Assembly: GCF_002836505.1 (NCBI RefSeq)
Contig: NZ_PJBF01000048.1
Coordinates: 1-64,000 of the forward strand
Source of the DNA: Psychrobacter sp. Choline-02u-9
GTDB lineage: Bacteria; Pseudomonadota; Gammaproteobacteria; Pseudomonadales; Moraxellaceae
Length of the DNA: 64,000 nucleotides
Direction: 5' to 3'
Each line of letters opens with the position of its first letter. The stretch's first letter is position 1. The notes under the pieces were generated by a model. That model searched no databases and was not told the DNA's origin. It saw only the letters and a list, made by a program, of their open reading frames with translations. This document shows, in pieces, positions 39,620 to 50,088 of the stretch. A program made the translations under genes and the position numbers.

Positions 39620-39705
39620 TTATTTATCAAAACCAGTTTAAACCAATATTTATTTATCTAATCAACAAAGCGCTTATCTTAGTTATTATATAGACTACAG
39701 CATAA

Positions 39706-40770
<1,065 letters not shown>

Positions 40771-40824
40771 GTTTTATACAGATAAAAGTCTTATTCAAAT
40801 AAAAATCTGATTTAGATGAAATAG

Positions 40825-40857
40825 CCCATGTTATCACTTGATAGCATGGGTTTTTTT
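40825..40857 (+). terminator. Terminator after ilvC
   Basis: CCCATGTTATC and GATAGCATGGG pair over 11 bases (one T-G) around ACTT, followed by seven T. It ends the ilvB-ilvH-ilvC operon. Confidence 0.93.
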
Positions 40858-41022
40858 ATGCAAAGTATTTGATAGATACTTTTCGCTTTGATTTGAATCT
40901 GGGTTATCGGTTGAAAACCATTAATTGCTACCCAATATAAGCAGGCACCTTAACATTGGCCAAAGTGCCTTTGCGATTAACATCCGTCATTATTCCAACC
41001 CGTTTCTAAGTATTCGAAGCGG

Positions 41023-41499
41023 GTGAATGCTTCATTCTCACTTTCTATAGATAATAGGTTGTATGCTGTGCAAATATCTTATTCAGACTGGCTAACGCCG
41101 CAATTCGTATATATTACTCTTAGCGCTGTGGTAGCGGTTTTAATTTGGATAGAAGGGGAGATGCTCAAACAGACCGATGGTAAACTGCCTCAATCTAAAT
41201 TTTTTAAAGTCAGTTCATTGTTAGATACTCTATGGTTCTTTATATCGGTAGTGATTTTATACGTTATTGATTTGACCCCATTAGCTATCGCAGTGCCTGC
41301 AGCATATGGCATATACACGACCTTTGGCTGGATATATGGTACCAAACTGCTGAAGCGCAAAGGCATCCCTGACTCTCCTAAAGACTTGGTCATTCCAGCC
41401 AAGTATATTGCCTATAGTCAGTCATTTTCATTGGTGTTTTTTGCGTTATGTTTGCTTGTATTGAGTTCAGCATGGCTACCAACATCACCATTGCAATGA
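41023..41499 (+). CDS. Unrecognised integral membrane protein
   Basis: I do not recognise this 158-residue protein. Four membrane segments are likely: about 28-45, 67-84, 86-105 and 134-152, with a basic cytosolic loop (GTKLLKRKGIPDSPKDL). GTG 41023 is the longest start, but it sits at the edge of a hairpin and has no good ribosome site. GTG 41068 (143 residues, MQISYSDWLTPQF) has AGG nine bases upstream and may be the true start. The gene stands alone between ilvC and the cold-shock gene. Confidence 0.6.
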   Translation: MNASFSLSIDNRLYAVQISYSDWLTPQFVYITLSAVVAVLIWIEGEMLKQTDGKLPQSKFFKVSSLLDTLWFFISVVILYVIDLTPLAIAVPAAYGIYTTFGWIYGTKLLKRKGIPDSPKDLVIPAKYIAYSQSFSLVFFALCLLVLSSAWLPTSPLQ

Positions 41500-41862
41500 T
41501 TGATATTCCAACCTACCATTAACTATGTTGCCTTATATAATTAGTGACCTACTGATGAAGTTGTAGTACATCTATAAATAAAAACTATTTTATATCAATA
41601 AGATATAGAGCTGATTACTATCGATGTTAGCTTGCAACAATAGTTAGTATTTATTTACAAAAATCAGCAATTTAGACTGTTCCTACCATGGAAAACTGTT
41701 ATAATCAGACTGTACTCAAAATATTTGAGGCAAAAAATGCAAATTTTCTTTAAGATTATTTAGCATTTTTGGCCGCCGCATTTAGCAGAAAATATTAGGG
41801 TATATATCAATTAATCGGTGATGACACAAGTCTCGCCAACAGTTAAAGAGTCAGGAAAATTT
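41500..41862 (+). other. Promoter and structured leader of the cold-shock gene
   Basis: TATAAT at 41700-41705 (weak -35 CTGTTC, 17 bases upstream) would start a leader of about 150 bases, near the length of the E. coli cspA leader (about 160). Just after the start lies CTCAAA-ATA-TTTGAG (41715-41729), then AAAAATGC (41733-41740) pairing with GCATTTTT (41763-41770). The stretch 41500-41650 shows nothing I can name. Confidence 0.55.
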
Positions 41863-42075
41863 ATGTCAGATAAAGTTGAAGGCACTGTAAAGTGGTTTAA
41901 TGAAGCTAAAGGTTTTGGTTTTATCGCTCAAGACAACGGCGGACAAGACGTATTCGCTCACTACAGCGCTATCCAAGGTAACGGTTTCAAAACTCTAGCC
42001 GAAGGCCAAAAAGTGTCTTTCATCTTAGGTGATGGCAAAAAAGGCCCACAAGCTGAGCAAATCGAAGCTATCTAA
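41863..42075 (+). CDS. Cold-shock protein, CspA family
   Basis: A single cold-shock domain of 70 residues that binds single-stranded RNA and DNA. RNP1 KGFGFIAQD and RNP2 VFAHYSAI are intact, and [14 protein letters not shown] is classic. Start ATG 41863 ([13 protein letters not shown]) follows AGGAAA; the upstream frame to 41818 is leader. The long structured leader suggests control by temperature, as in E. coli cspA, but whether this copy is cold-induced or constitutive cannot be told. Confidence 0.96.
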   Translation: MSDKVEGTVKWFNEAKGFGFIAQDNGGQDVFAHYSAIQGNGFKTLAEGQKVSFILGDGKKGPQAEQIEAI

Positions 42076-42193
42076 TCTCATTTATTATTAGGCTAACTGC
42101 TTGCCAGTAAACTTAATGACAATAAGATTATCAATACGCATTGATTACTTTGTTTGTTAAAACAATAAAAATACTGTATCGACTTTAAAAAGA

Positions 42194-42221
42194 AGCAACC
42201 TCTTATCAGGTTGCTTTTTTT
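42194..42221 (+). terminator. Terminator after the cold-shock gene
   Basis: AGCAACCT and AGGTTGCT form an 8-base perfect stem around CTTATC, followed by a T run of seven. Confidence 0.93.
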
Positions 42222-42342
42222 ATGGGAGTTTTTTGGTATGACAAAGTGTTGTCAATGTAAATTGCTATTGATTTTGACAGTCAACATCATCAGGTAATAA
42301 CAAACAATGATTTAATAAAGATGAGATAGATAAGGTTGTATT

Positions 42343-42915
42343 ATGAAGTGGGAAAATTGGCTTGCAATTGACTGGCAACAGATACTGGGTATTTCTATAT
42401 CCGCAGTAGGTTTTTATTTGGGTCTAATGCTGTTTACACGCCTCATGGGTTTACGTAGCTTTTCTAAGCTATCAAGTCATGATTTTGCTATGACCGTCGG
42501 TATTGGTAGTATATTGGCCTCTACTGTATTGTCTGATGAGCCCTCTCTACTACAAGGGTTGTGTGCTGTTGCGGTGCTGTTCGTGATTCAAGGCGTGGTC
42601 TCAGTAGTAAGGCGTAAAATAAAGCCACTCAAAGCGTTAATAGACAATCAAGCTATCATATTGATGGCACATGGTGAGTATTTTCCAGATAATTTGCAAG
42701 AAGCTAACCTAAGTACGAGCGATGTCCAAGAAGTACTGCGTAAAAACGGTATCAAATCTAAAACTGAGGTATTTGCTGTCATAATGGAAACAACAGGGGA
42801 TATGAGTGTTGTCAAAAACAGTGAAGTAACTCCTGATCGGTCATTATTTGATGATATACGTGATAGTGAATTGCTGATTGGTTCTAATGTCAGCTCTAAC
42901 GAAGATAACCAGTAA
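42343..42915 (+). CDS. DUF421 (YetF-type) membrane protein
   Basis: 190 residues. Three membrane segments in the N-terminal 85 residues include the family motif FTRLMGLRSFSKLSSHDFAMTVGIGSILAS (about 30-60). A cytosolic alpha/beta domain follows, with LIDNQAIILMAHGEYFPDNL and TSDVQEVLRKNGI. YetF relatives in Bacillus spores act in germinant receptor or SpoVA-linked functions; the role in Gram-negative bacteria is unknown. The gene stands alone. Confidence 0.85.
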   Translation: MKWENWLAIDWQQILGISISAVGFYLGLMLFTRLMGLRSFSKLSSHDFAMTVGIGSILASTVLSDEPSLLQGLCAVAVLFVIQGVVSVVRRKIKPLKALIDNQAIILMAHGEYFPDNLQEANLSTSDVQEVLRKNGIKSKTEVFAVIMETTGDMSVVKNSEVTPDRSLFDDIRDSELLIGSNVSSNEDNQ

Positions 42916-43360
42916 CAAGTGCTGAGTCCCTATCTATTAACGCTAAAGAGATAAATAATAACAAAATGTTAAGTAAGGCTAGGGCTGAGAATGCTATAAA
43001 GGTATCAGTAATTACGACTGTCAATTAAAAAAATCGTGGAATAACGTGCTTATAGACCAATTATTTTAGAATGGTGACAAATTTATGACGCATTATTCAC
43101 GGCGTTGTCTTGACCTTATCTGCATGCTGACGCAAGATACATAGGTCTGATAATAACGGTTGGCTTAGCTTTAGCAGATTTATCGATAAAGTACACATTG
43201 CTAATATGATTGTTGATATTGGCTTGTATTTCTTGAGTAATCATATTCTGTTGATGTAGTAATAACCTTGAGTAGTATTTTGAACGACAATTTGAACCAC
43301 AACGAAAATTGGGTTCTTAACTGATATTTTTAATTCATAACATTAATAAACGAGGAACGT
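42916..43360. other. Gap between the DUF421 gene and etfB
   Basis: No gene is supported in 445 bases. TTGACC at 43110-43115 with CAAGAT 17 bases on is a poor promoter match. ACGAGGAACGT just before etfB is its ribosome-binding site. I see no other structure. Confidence 0.4.
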
Positions 43361-44110
43361 ATGAAAGCATTAGTAGCGGTCAAGCGTGTCATTGATTATA
43401 ACGTAAAAGTTCGTGTAAAAGCCGACAACTCTGGCGTTGACTTATCAAACACTAAAATGTCAATCAACCCTTTTGATGAAATCGCAGTAGAAGAAGCGGT
43501 TCGCCTAAAAGAAGCTGGCGTCATTGATGAGATCATTGTTGCTTCAATCGGTCCAAAAGAATCACAAGAGCAGATTCGTGCAGCTTTAGCACTAGGTGCT
43601 GACCGTGGTGTATTGGTAGTAAGTGACGAAAAACCATATCCATTACAAGTTGCTAAGATCTTAAAGAACATCGCTGAAACTGAAAGCACTGATATTATCT
43701 TGCTAGGTAAACAGGCGATTGATGATGACAACAACCAAACTGGTCAAATGCTAGCGGCATTGATGGGCATCGGTCAGGGTACATTTGCATCAGAAGTGAA
43801 GGTTGAAGGCGATAAAGTAAACGTAACACGTGAGATCGATGGTGGCCTGCAAACAGTCGCACTTGATTTACCAGCGGTTATCACGACTGATTTACGTTTG
43901 AATGAGCCACGTTATGCTAAATTGCCTAACATCATGAAAGCGAAGAAAAAGCCACTTGATGAAAAAACGCCAGCGGATTTTGGTGTTGATATGGCATCTA
44001 AGCAAGAAATTATTAAAGTCGTGCCACCTGCTGAACGTAAAGCTGGTATTACAGTAGGGTCAGTTGATGAGTTGGTCGATAAGCTGAAAAACGAAGCAAA
44101 AGTTATTTAA
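43361..44110 (+). CDS. etfB: Electron transfer flavoprotein subunit beta
   Basis: EtfAB takes electrons from acyl-CoA and other dehydrogenases and passes them to ETF:quinone oxidoreductase. This 249-residue beta subunit has [20 protein letters not shown] at the start, [16 protein letters not shown], and the signature [38 protein letters not shown] with the AMP-binding site. Separated from etfA by 167 bases, longer than usual for this pair, though they are probably co-expressed. Confidence 0.98.
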   Translation: MKALVAVKRVIDYNVKVRVKADNSGVDLSNTKMSINPFDEIAVEEAVRLKEAGVIDEIIVASIGPKESQEQIRAALALGADRGVLVVSDEKPYPLQVAKILKNIAETESTDIILLGKQAIDDDNNQTGQMLAALMGIGQGTFASEVKVEGDKVNVTREIDGGLQTVALDLPAVITTDLRLNEPRYAKLPNIMKAKKKPLDEKTPADFGVDMASKQEIIKVVPPAERKAGITVGSVDELVDKLKNEAKVI

Positions 44111-44277
44111 TATTTTAATGATTGGATACTTCGCTACGGCATATCCTGTACAAGGTTAAGAATTTGAAGGCTATAAGTTTGACTGCTTTATTTCATATTA
44201 AATGATAGTTGCTCAAATAGCTTTGTACACAAACAACCGCATGAATAGATAATACGAATATATAAAGGACTAAAACC

Positions 44278-45210
44278 ATGGCAATTTTGGTATATGCAGA
44301 ACATGACAATGCCAGTCTAAAAAAGGCAACTTTAAATACAATCGCTGCTGCTAAACAAATGGGTGATGATATCCATGTATTGGTTGCTGGTAGTGGTAGC
44401 CAAGCTGTTGCTGATGAAGCGGCAAAAGCAGAAGGCGTGACTAAAGTACTATTGGCTGACAATGCTGCTTATGAGCATCAATTGGCAGGTAACGTAGCGC
44501 TATTGGTTGCTGATATCGCTGGTGATTACAGCCATATCCTAGCGGCTGCGACCACGACTGGTAAAAACTTTATGCCACGCGTTGCTGCGTTACTTGACGT
44601 CAGCATGCTGTCTGAAATCTCAGGTGTGGTAGATGCGCAAACGTTTGAGCGTCCTATCTATGCAGGTAATGCGACAGCGACAGTAAAAACCACAGAAGAC
44701 AAAGTGGTACTAACAGTACGTACCACTGCGTTTGACCCAGTGGCAAGCGAAGGCGGTTCAGCGACTGTTGAAACTATCGACAACGTACAAGAAACTGGTA
44801 AAGCTAGCTTCGTTAACGAAGAAATGGCTAAGTCTGATCGTCCAGAATTGACATCAGCTGGTATTGTTGTTTCTGGTGGTCGTGCCTTGGCAAATGGTGA
44901 AAACTTCACCAAGTACATTGAGCCATTGGCTGATAAGCTAGGCGCTGCTGTTGGTGCATCACGTGCTGCTGTTGACGCAGGATATGTACCAAACGATATG
45001 CAGGTCGGTCAAACGGGTAAAATCGTTGCACCGCAGCTATATATCGCAGCTGGTATCTCAGGCGCAATTCAGCATTTGGCTGGTATGAAAGATTCTAAAG
45101 TCATCGTTGCTATCAACAATGACCCAGAAGCACCTATCGCTAGCGTTGCTGATTACTTCTTAGAAGCTGATCTATTTGAAGCATTGCCTGAGCTAACTAG
45201 CAAGGTTTAA
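44278..45210 (+). CDS. etfA: Electron transfer flavoprotein subunit alpha
   Basis: The FAD-carrying subunit of EtfAB, 310 residues. The C-terminal domain holds the family signature: GAAVGASRAAVDAGYVPNDMQVGQTGK and LYIAAGISGAIQHLAGMKDSKVIVAINNDPEAPI (about 218-285). ATG 44278 follows AAAGGACTAAAACC. The first copy-type repeat begins three bases after its stop, before the terminator. Confidence 0.98.
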   Translation: MAILVYAEHDNASLKKATLNTIAAAKQMGDDIHVLVAGSGSQAVADEAAKAEGVTKVLLADNAAYEHQLAGNVALLVADIAGDYSHILAAATTTGKNFMPRVAALLDVSMLSEISGVVDAQTFERPIYAGNATATVKTTEDKVVLTVRTTAFDPVASEGGSATVETIDNVQETGKASFVNEEMAKSDRPELTSAGIVVSGGRALANGENFTKYIEPLADKLGAAVGASRAAVDAGYVPNDMQVGQTGKIVAPQLYIAAGISGAIQHLAGMKDSKVIVAINNDPEAPIASVADYFLEADLFEALPELTSKV

Positions 45211-45212
45211 TA

Positions 45213-45320
45213 TATAGTCACAGAACTACTAAACGGCTACGGCGTTACCCTCCTTAGATATACTACTTGTACAATCTGCAGTTGGCTGCCTTGTATCCGT
45301 TTTAGAATTCTCTGACTATA
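45213..45320 (+). repeat. 108 bp intergenic repeat, copy 2
   Basis: Exactly 108 bases from TATAGTC to GACTATA. It aligns with the reverse complement of copy 1 (6529-6636; same length and ends) and with the more decayed copy at 60186-60287 (shared GTACAATCT and TTGG-TGCCT blocks). It lies between the etfA stop and the terminator, so it is probably transcribed. Confidence 0.7.
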
Positions 45321-45339
45321 TCAGTAGTAGACAGATAAT

Positions 45340-45374
45340 AAAAAACCCACTATCAATTGGTAGTGGGTTTTTTT
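45340..45374. terminator. Bidirectional terminator, etfA / RNA methyltransferase
   Basis: ACCCACTA and TAGTGGGT form an 8-base stem around TCAATTGG, with A5 before and T6 after. It lies between convergent genes and can serve both. Confidence 0.9.
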
Positions 45375-45416
45375 ATGCTTGATAGGTAGGGTTTTAATAG
45401 CAGGTATAAATGGACG

Positions 45417-46211
45417 CTAAGAGTATTGTCTTTGACGTAAGGTTTCATACAGACATAAAGAGCCTGCAATCGCTACATTTAAGCTCTCTTGACCATTTGG
45501 CTGCGGTAATGCTATCGGCGTGGCACATTGCATTAGCTCGTCGCTAACGCCTTGACCTTCATGACCCATAATCCATGCTACAGGTGCAGATAAATCGTGA
45601 TTGTAAATGATAGTATCTGTATGTGAGCTAGTTGCCAAAAGCGGCACTTGTACTTGATCTAAAATATCTTGTGTACTCAAGCCCTCATAAATAGTCAGTG
45701 CAAACTGTGCACCCATACCTGCTCGTAGCGTCTTGGGAGACCAAGCTTGAGCGGTCGCACTGGTACATAAGATATTGCGGATACCAACGGCTGCAGCTGT
45801 GCGTAGTAGCGTACCAACATTCCCACTATCCTGTACGTCGTTCAAGATTAAGCAGTCTTCATTGATCATCGATAAGCTAGGCGTTGGTACTTTGATAATC
45901 GCCATGATATCGATGCCTGTACCCAAGCTACGAATACTCTCATAGAGTGAGTCTGACAAAGTAAGAATAGGCGTATAAGTGGGCAGGCGAGTCAATATCT
46001 GCTGAACTTCAGAGTGGCTACGCGCTGACTCAGACAGTAGTATTTGAGCGAAAGGATAATCACTACGCAGCGCAGCATCTATCAAATGGACGCCTTCTAT
46101 GACTGTCTGACCGTTCTTTTTACGCTGGCGTGCTTGGGACAACAGTGCTTTTACAAGCTTCACGGTTGTGTTCTTATCTGAGGTAATCAGCTCGGTGGGA
46201 TTTAATACCAT
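45417..46211 (-). CDS. TrmH/SpoU-family RNA 2'-O-methyltransferase
   Basis: A SPOUT-class enzyme that methylates ribose in rRNA or tRNA using S-adenosylmethionine. The N-terminal substrate-binding domain (about 1-105, with QTVIEGVHLIDAAL) resembles that of RlmB. The knotted catalytic domain has motif 1 LNDVQDSGNVGTLLRTAAA, motif 2 AWIMGHEGQGVSDEL and motif 3 LPQPNGQESLNVAIAGSLCLYE. 264 residues. The exact target cannot be told from sequence; RlmB proper is usually encoded next to rnr, which is not here. Confidence 0.9.
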   Translation of the reverse strand: MVLNPTELITSDKNTTVKLVKALLSQARQRKKNGQTVIEGVHLIDAALRSDYPFAQILLSESARSHSEVQQILTRLPTYTPILTLSDSLYESIRSLGTGIDIMAIIKVPTPSLSMINEDCLILNDVQDSGNVGTLLRTAAAVGIRNILCTSATAQAWSPKTLRAGMGAQFALTIYEGLSTQDILDQVQVPLLATSSHTDTIIYNHDLSAPVAWIMGHEGQGVSDELMQCATPIALPQPNGQESLNVAIAGSLCLYETLRQRQYS

Positions 46212-46316
46212 AGTGGATCGCTTAGAGAAGAGTAAAGGAGTCGTTTAGATAACCAGCAAAATATCTATTATTAATTTAGCGTTCTGCTGACTGTTCTTAA
46301 CAGGCGCGTCAATCAA

Positions 46317-47300
46317 TTATTTCTCAGAATAATTGACGTGTAAGTCTTTCACGTAACTGACTTCGTTTTTGCTACCGAGTACTACTGGTACACGCTGGTG
46401 GATATCAGTCGGTTCGATATCTAAGATACGATTGACCGCGTCTGTCGCACCGCCACCCGCGCGTTCAATCAATAAGCTCATTGGGTTGGCTTCATACATC
46501 AAGCGTAGTTTACCCGCTTTATGAGCGTATTTGGTATCAAACGGATAAGTGAACAGACCACCGCGACATAAAATACGATGGACGTCACCAACCATGGCTG
46601 CTACCCAGCGCGTATTGAAATCACGTCCACGTACACCTGTTTCACCAGCGATTAACTCATCAATGTACTGCTGCATCGGCGCACGCCAGTAGCGATAATT
46701 TGAGCTATTGATAGCATACTCGCTCGTATCGGCATCGATTTGAACATTGTCTTCTATCAGCACATAGTCAGAAGTCTCTGGATCTAGGCTAAACATCACA
46801 ACTTTATCAGCGACGGTTAACGCTAGGACAGTAGAGGTACCATATAGCAGATAACCGGCTGCTAGCTGTTTGTTACCTGCCTGTAGATAGTCGCTGTTTT
46901 CACTGGTTTGACCTTGACGTTCATACGGTAAGATAGAAAAAATCGTACCTACAGCCATATTGATATCGATATTTGATGAGCCATCTAATGGGTCAAACAG
47001 AACTAATAGACTACCATCGTCATTAGCAGGGGTCGCGTCATCGAGCTCTTCTGAAGCAACGCCTGCACAGTGCGTGTTTTTTGCCAATGCATCTAGCAAT
47101 AAGTCATTGGCCAGTACGTCGAGCTTTTTCTGATCTTCGCCTTGGACGTTTTGATTACCTGCTTCGCCCAAAATATCTGCTAAAGCGCCTTTTCTGAGCA
47201 GTTGTGAAATCGTCTTACCGACATCAGTGACAGTGGTAATCACATCGTTAAGTGCAGGGCTAGTGTCATGTTGGTTTAGATAGTCTGCTAAGGTCGTCAT
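46317..47300 (-). CDS. fbp: Fructose-1,6-bisphosphatase, class 1
   Basis: The gluconeogenic phosphatase that makes fructose 6-phosphate. 327 residues. The metal-binding signature [24 protein letters not shown] (about 99-122), GVASEE upstream and the [22 protein letters not shown] motif with the active-site Glu are intact. Psychrobacter relatives grow on organic acids and amino acids, so gluconeogenesis would be essential there. The genes flanking it are not functionally linked. Confidence 0.97.
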   Translation of the reverse strand: MTTLADYLNQHDTSPALNDVITTVTDVGKTISQLLRKGALADILGEAGNQNVQGEDQKKLDVLANDLLLDALAKNTHCAGVASEELDDATPANDDGSLLVLFDPLDGSSNIDINMAVGTIFSILPYERQGQTSENSDYLQAGNKQLAAGYLLYGTSTVLALTVADKVVMFSLDPETSDYVLIEDNVQIDADTSEYAINSSNYRYWRAPMQQYIDELIAGETGVRGRDFNTRWVAAMVGDVHRILCRGGLFTYPFDTKYAHKAGKLRLMYEANPMSLLIERAGGGATDAVNRILDIEPTDIHQRVPVVLGSKNEVSYVKDLHVNYSEK

Positions 47301-47689
47301 AAGGCTTCCTAATAAATGGTATGGAAAGTAAAAGAACGGATAGGTGTCAAAGTAAAGAAGTAGGTGGCATTTAGCACACCTGAAATAGGTAAATTCTTAA
47401 ATAGCTTATACGGTATCTTTGTCCCGACCACAAAATCGGCTACACTATATCTATTGTTATTCATTTATAGTTTTGTCAGAATTATTCTCTATGAGAATAT
47501 AGCATGTCTACTCACGCTTTCTGATTGTCTGCTGAGGCTGTTTTTTGGTCGAATTTGATTACGGTAAATTGTAGCAAATAAGCGTCAAAATGTCCTTTGT
47601 ATCTATGCCTATCAGTGATAAATGATCGAACAAAGATGAATAAGTGATTACTATAGACTCATATAAACCCACAATAAAGACTCGCCATT
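47301..47689. other. Gap between divergent fbp and pyrB
   Basis: 389 bases without a supported gene. On the plus strand TTGTCA (47473-47478), 17 bases and AATATA (47496-47501) could be the pyrB promoter; a 7-base dyad TATTCTC-TAT-GAGAATA (47483-47499) overlaps its spacer and -10. The rest shows nothing I can name. Confidence 0.45.
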
Positions 47690-48763
47690 ATGTCAAATTC
47701 TATCGATAGTAGCGCTACACAACCAGTCTCACCGACTGATTATGCAAAATTTGATCCCAATACGATTCATCAAAGGCTCAATACTTCACTAAGTCGTCCG
47801 CAGCTCAACACTGATGGCAGTATCCGGCATTTCTTAGGTGTTGAAGGTCTTAACAAAGCACAGCTCAAAGCTATTATCGCAAAAGCAGAGACTTTCTTTG
47901 ATGAAAACGGACAGCTAATCAATCGTCCTGAGTTAGACGGCTATACGGTCATGAATTTGTTTTTTGAACCATCGACTCGTACCCGGACGACATTCGAGGT
48001 TGCCGAAAAACGCTTGGGTGCCAATGTGCTCAATATCGATATCGAACGTTCTAGTACCAAAAAAGGCGAGAGTCTGCGTGATACGCTGTGGAATCTACAG
48101 GCAATGACCGCGGATATCTTTGTAGTACGCCATTCAGCATCAGGTGCCGCGCATTTTATGGCGACAGAAGTGACGCCTGATATCGCAATCATTAACGGCG
48201 GTGATGGCTGGCATGCGCATCCTACTCAGGGAATGCTCGATATGTTGACCATTCACCGTGAGGCACCGCGCCCATTTGAAGAACTGTCTATCGCGATCGT
48301 TGGTGATATTAAGCACTCACGCGTCGCCCGTTCTGATATCAGTGCACTGCAAACGCTAGGTGTGACAGACATCCGTGTTTGTGCGCCGCGCACTTTACTG
48401 CCCAAAGGTATTGAGCGTTTTGGTGTACAAGTATATGAAAACATGGACGAGTGTGTCACCGACTGTGATGTCATCATGGGATTAAGAATACAAAATGAGC
48501 GTATCGGTTCGCCGCTATTGGCATCCTCAAATGAATACTATAAGCATTATGGAATCACGCCAGAGCGAGTAGCGCTTGCCAAGCCTGATGCGCTAGTTAT
48601 GCACCCAGGGCCGATGAACCGCGGTGTTGAGATTGCCTCTAGTGTGGCTGATGGCGCGCAATCCGTTATCTTAAAGCAGGTAAATAACGGTATTGCCATT
48701 CGAATGGCGGTCTTGTCGCTTGCGATGGAAGGTCAACGTGCTCATCAAGCAGCTGGCAAGTAA
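47690..48763 (+). CDS. pyrB: Aspartate carbamoyltransferase catalytic subunit
   Basis: PyrB joins carbamoyl phosphate and aspartate, the committed step of pyrimidine synthesis. Motifs: carbamoyl-phosphate loop [13 protein letters not shown] (about 90-102), [22 protein letters not shown] and [13 protein letters not shown]. The 357 residues include an N-terminal extension of about 45 residues compared with E. coli PyrB. No pyrI is present; the next gene is an inactive dihydroorotase, so this is the class of ATCase that forms a dodecamer with that partner. Confidence 0.97.
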   Translation: MSNSIDSSATQPVSPTDYAKFDPNTIHQRLNTSLSRPQLNTDGSIRHFLGVEGLNKAQLKAIIAKAETFFDENGQLINRPELDGYTVMNLFFEPSTRTRTTFEVAEKRLGANVLNIDIERSSTKKGESLRDTLWNLQAMTADIFVVRHSASGAAHFMATEVTPDIAIINGGDGWHAHPTQGMLDMLTIHREAPRPFEELSIAIVGDIKHSRVARSDISALQTLGVTDIRVCAPRTLLPKGIERFGVQVYENMDECVTDCDVIMGLRIQNERIGSPLLASSNEYYKHYGITPERVALAKPDALVMHPGPMNRGVEIASSVADGAQSVILKQVNNGIAIRMAVLSLAMEGQRAHQAAGK

Positions 48764-48821
48764 CAGCTTGCCGCGCGACTTATTCTCATTTATTTCATTT
48801 TATTGATACGGTAATAACGTT

Positions 48822-50033
48822 ATGTCTACCATGCTTAATACTGATGCACCCATTCTTGACCATTTACCAAAAGCATTTAAAGATGCGCTTCCGCAAGCTG
48901 CAACAGAAAAATTATCTACACTTGATTCTGGCCGTGAGGTGTGGTTGTTGCCACCATTAGTAGATCTGTGCGCGCGCTTGCGTGAGCCAGGCCAACAGCA
49001 ACACGGTACGCTAAAATCAGAAGGCAGCGCTGCCCGTGGTAATGGATTTTTGCATGTAGTCACACCGCCTGACACCAATCCTATTTTAGAAAATGGCTCA
49101 CTTTTAAAGGGTTTACGTGAGCGCGCCCTGAGTGATGGCGGGATTTACTTGCATATTTTGGGTGCATTGACCACAGGGTTAGAGGGCGAACGACCGTCTA
49201 ATATCGCAGGGCTTAAAAAGGGCGGCTGTATCGCAGTATCTAATGCGCGTAGACCTTTTCGCAATGATTTAGTATTGCTGCGTACACTAGAATACGCGGC
49301 GACTTTTGGCATGAAAGTATTCTTTTATCCTGATGAGCCAAGTCTGTCTGGAGACGGCGTAGCACATGAGGGCTATATTGCTTCTTATCATGGTCTGCAA
49401 GGGATTCCTTGGATTGCGGAAACTGTTGCGTTGTCTACGCAGCTATTGATGGTGGAAGAGACCGGAATCGCTGCTCATTTTAGCCAGTTATCATGTAAGT
49501 CTTCCATTGAGCTTATGCGCTGGGCAAAAGATAAAGGCTTGCCTGTTACGTGTGATGTTGCGATGCATCAGCTGTATTTAACTGATGACAATCTTGAAGG
49601 CTTTAATGCTCAGGCATATGTGTTACCACCACTGCGTAGTAACACGGACCAGCAGGCAATCCGCCGTGGGTTAAAGGATGGCACTATCGACGCTATCTGT
49701 AGTCATCACGAGCCACTGAATAGTACCGCCAAAAAAGCACCGTTTGCTGAGAGTACGCCAGGTATCTCAAACTTTGATACGTTTATGGCGCTGGCTTGTC
49801 AGCTGGTAAATGATGAGGTGTTAACACTCTCGCAACTGGTAGACAAAATCTGCCTAAATCCTGCAAAAATCGCAGGTATTAGCGAGCAGTATGAAGCTAT
49901 CGGCGGTGCAGTATTAGTCGATCCTAACCTTGAGTGGCAAGTAACCGCGCAATCGATGCTATCGAGTGGTAAAAACACGCCGTTTTTCAATCAGCAGTTG
50001 CAAGGACGTGTTGTGGAGACATTCTTTGGCTAA
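48822..50033 (+). CDS. pyrC': Inactive dihydroorotase-like subunit (PyrC') of ATCase
   Basis: The protein has the dihydroorotase fold but has lost its metal site. Where active enzymes read DxHxHLREPG, it reads DLCARLREPGQ (about 49-59), so both histidines of HxH are gone. The loop that should hold the carboxylated lysine also differs. In Pseudomonas such proteins are needed to assemble active PyrB dodecamers. 403 residues; pyrB ends 58 bases upstream, so they are likely co-transcribed. A working PyrC must be encoded elsewhere. Confidence 0.93.
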   Translation: MSTMLNTDAPILDHLPKAFKDALPQAATEKLSTLDSGREVWLLPPLVDLCARLREPGQQQHGTLKSEGSAARGNGFLHVVTPPDTNPILENGSLLKGLRERALSDGGIYLHILGALTTGLEGERPSNIAGLKKGGCIAVSNARRPFRNDLVLLRTLEYAATFGMKVFFYPDEPSLSGDGVAHEGYIASYHGLQGIPWIAETVALSTQLLMVEETGIAAHFSQLSCKSSIELMRWAKDKGLPVTCDVAMHQLYLTDDNLEGFNAQAYVLPPLRSNTDQQAIRRGLKDGTIDAICSHHEPLNSTAKKAPFAESTPGISNFDTFMALACQLVNDEVLTLSQLVDKICLNPAKIAGISEQYEAIGGAVLVDPNLEWQVTAQSMLSSGKNTPFFNQQLQGRVVETFFG

Positions 50034-50088
50034 TTTGCCCCGACAGGATAACCGTCTGCCGCCATCCTCGAAGGATAAAGGGGTTACC

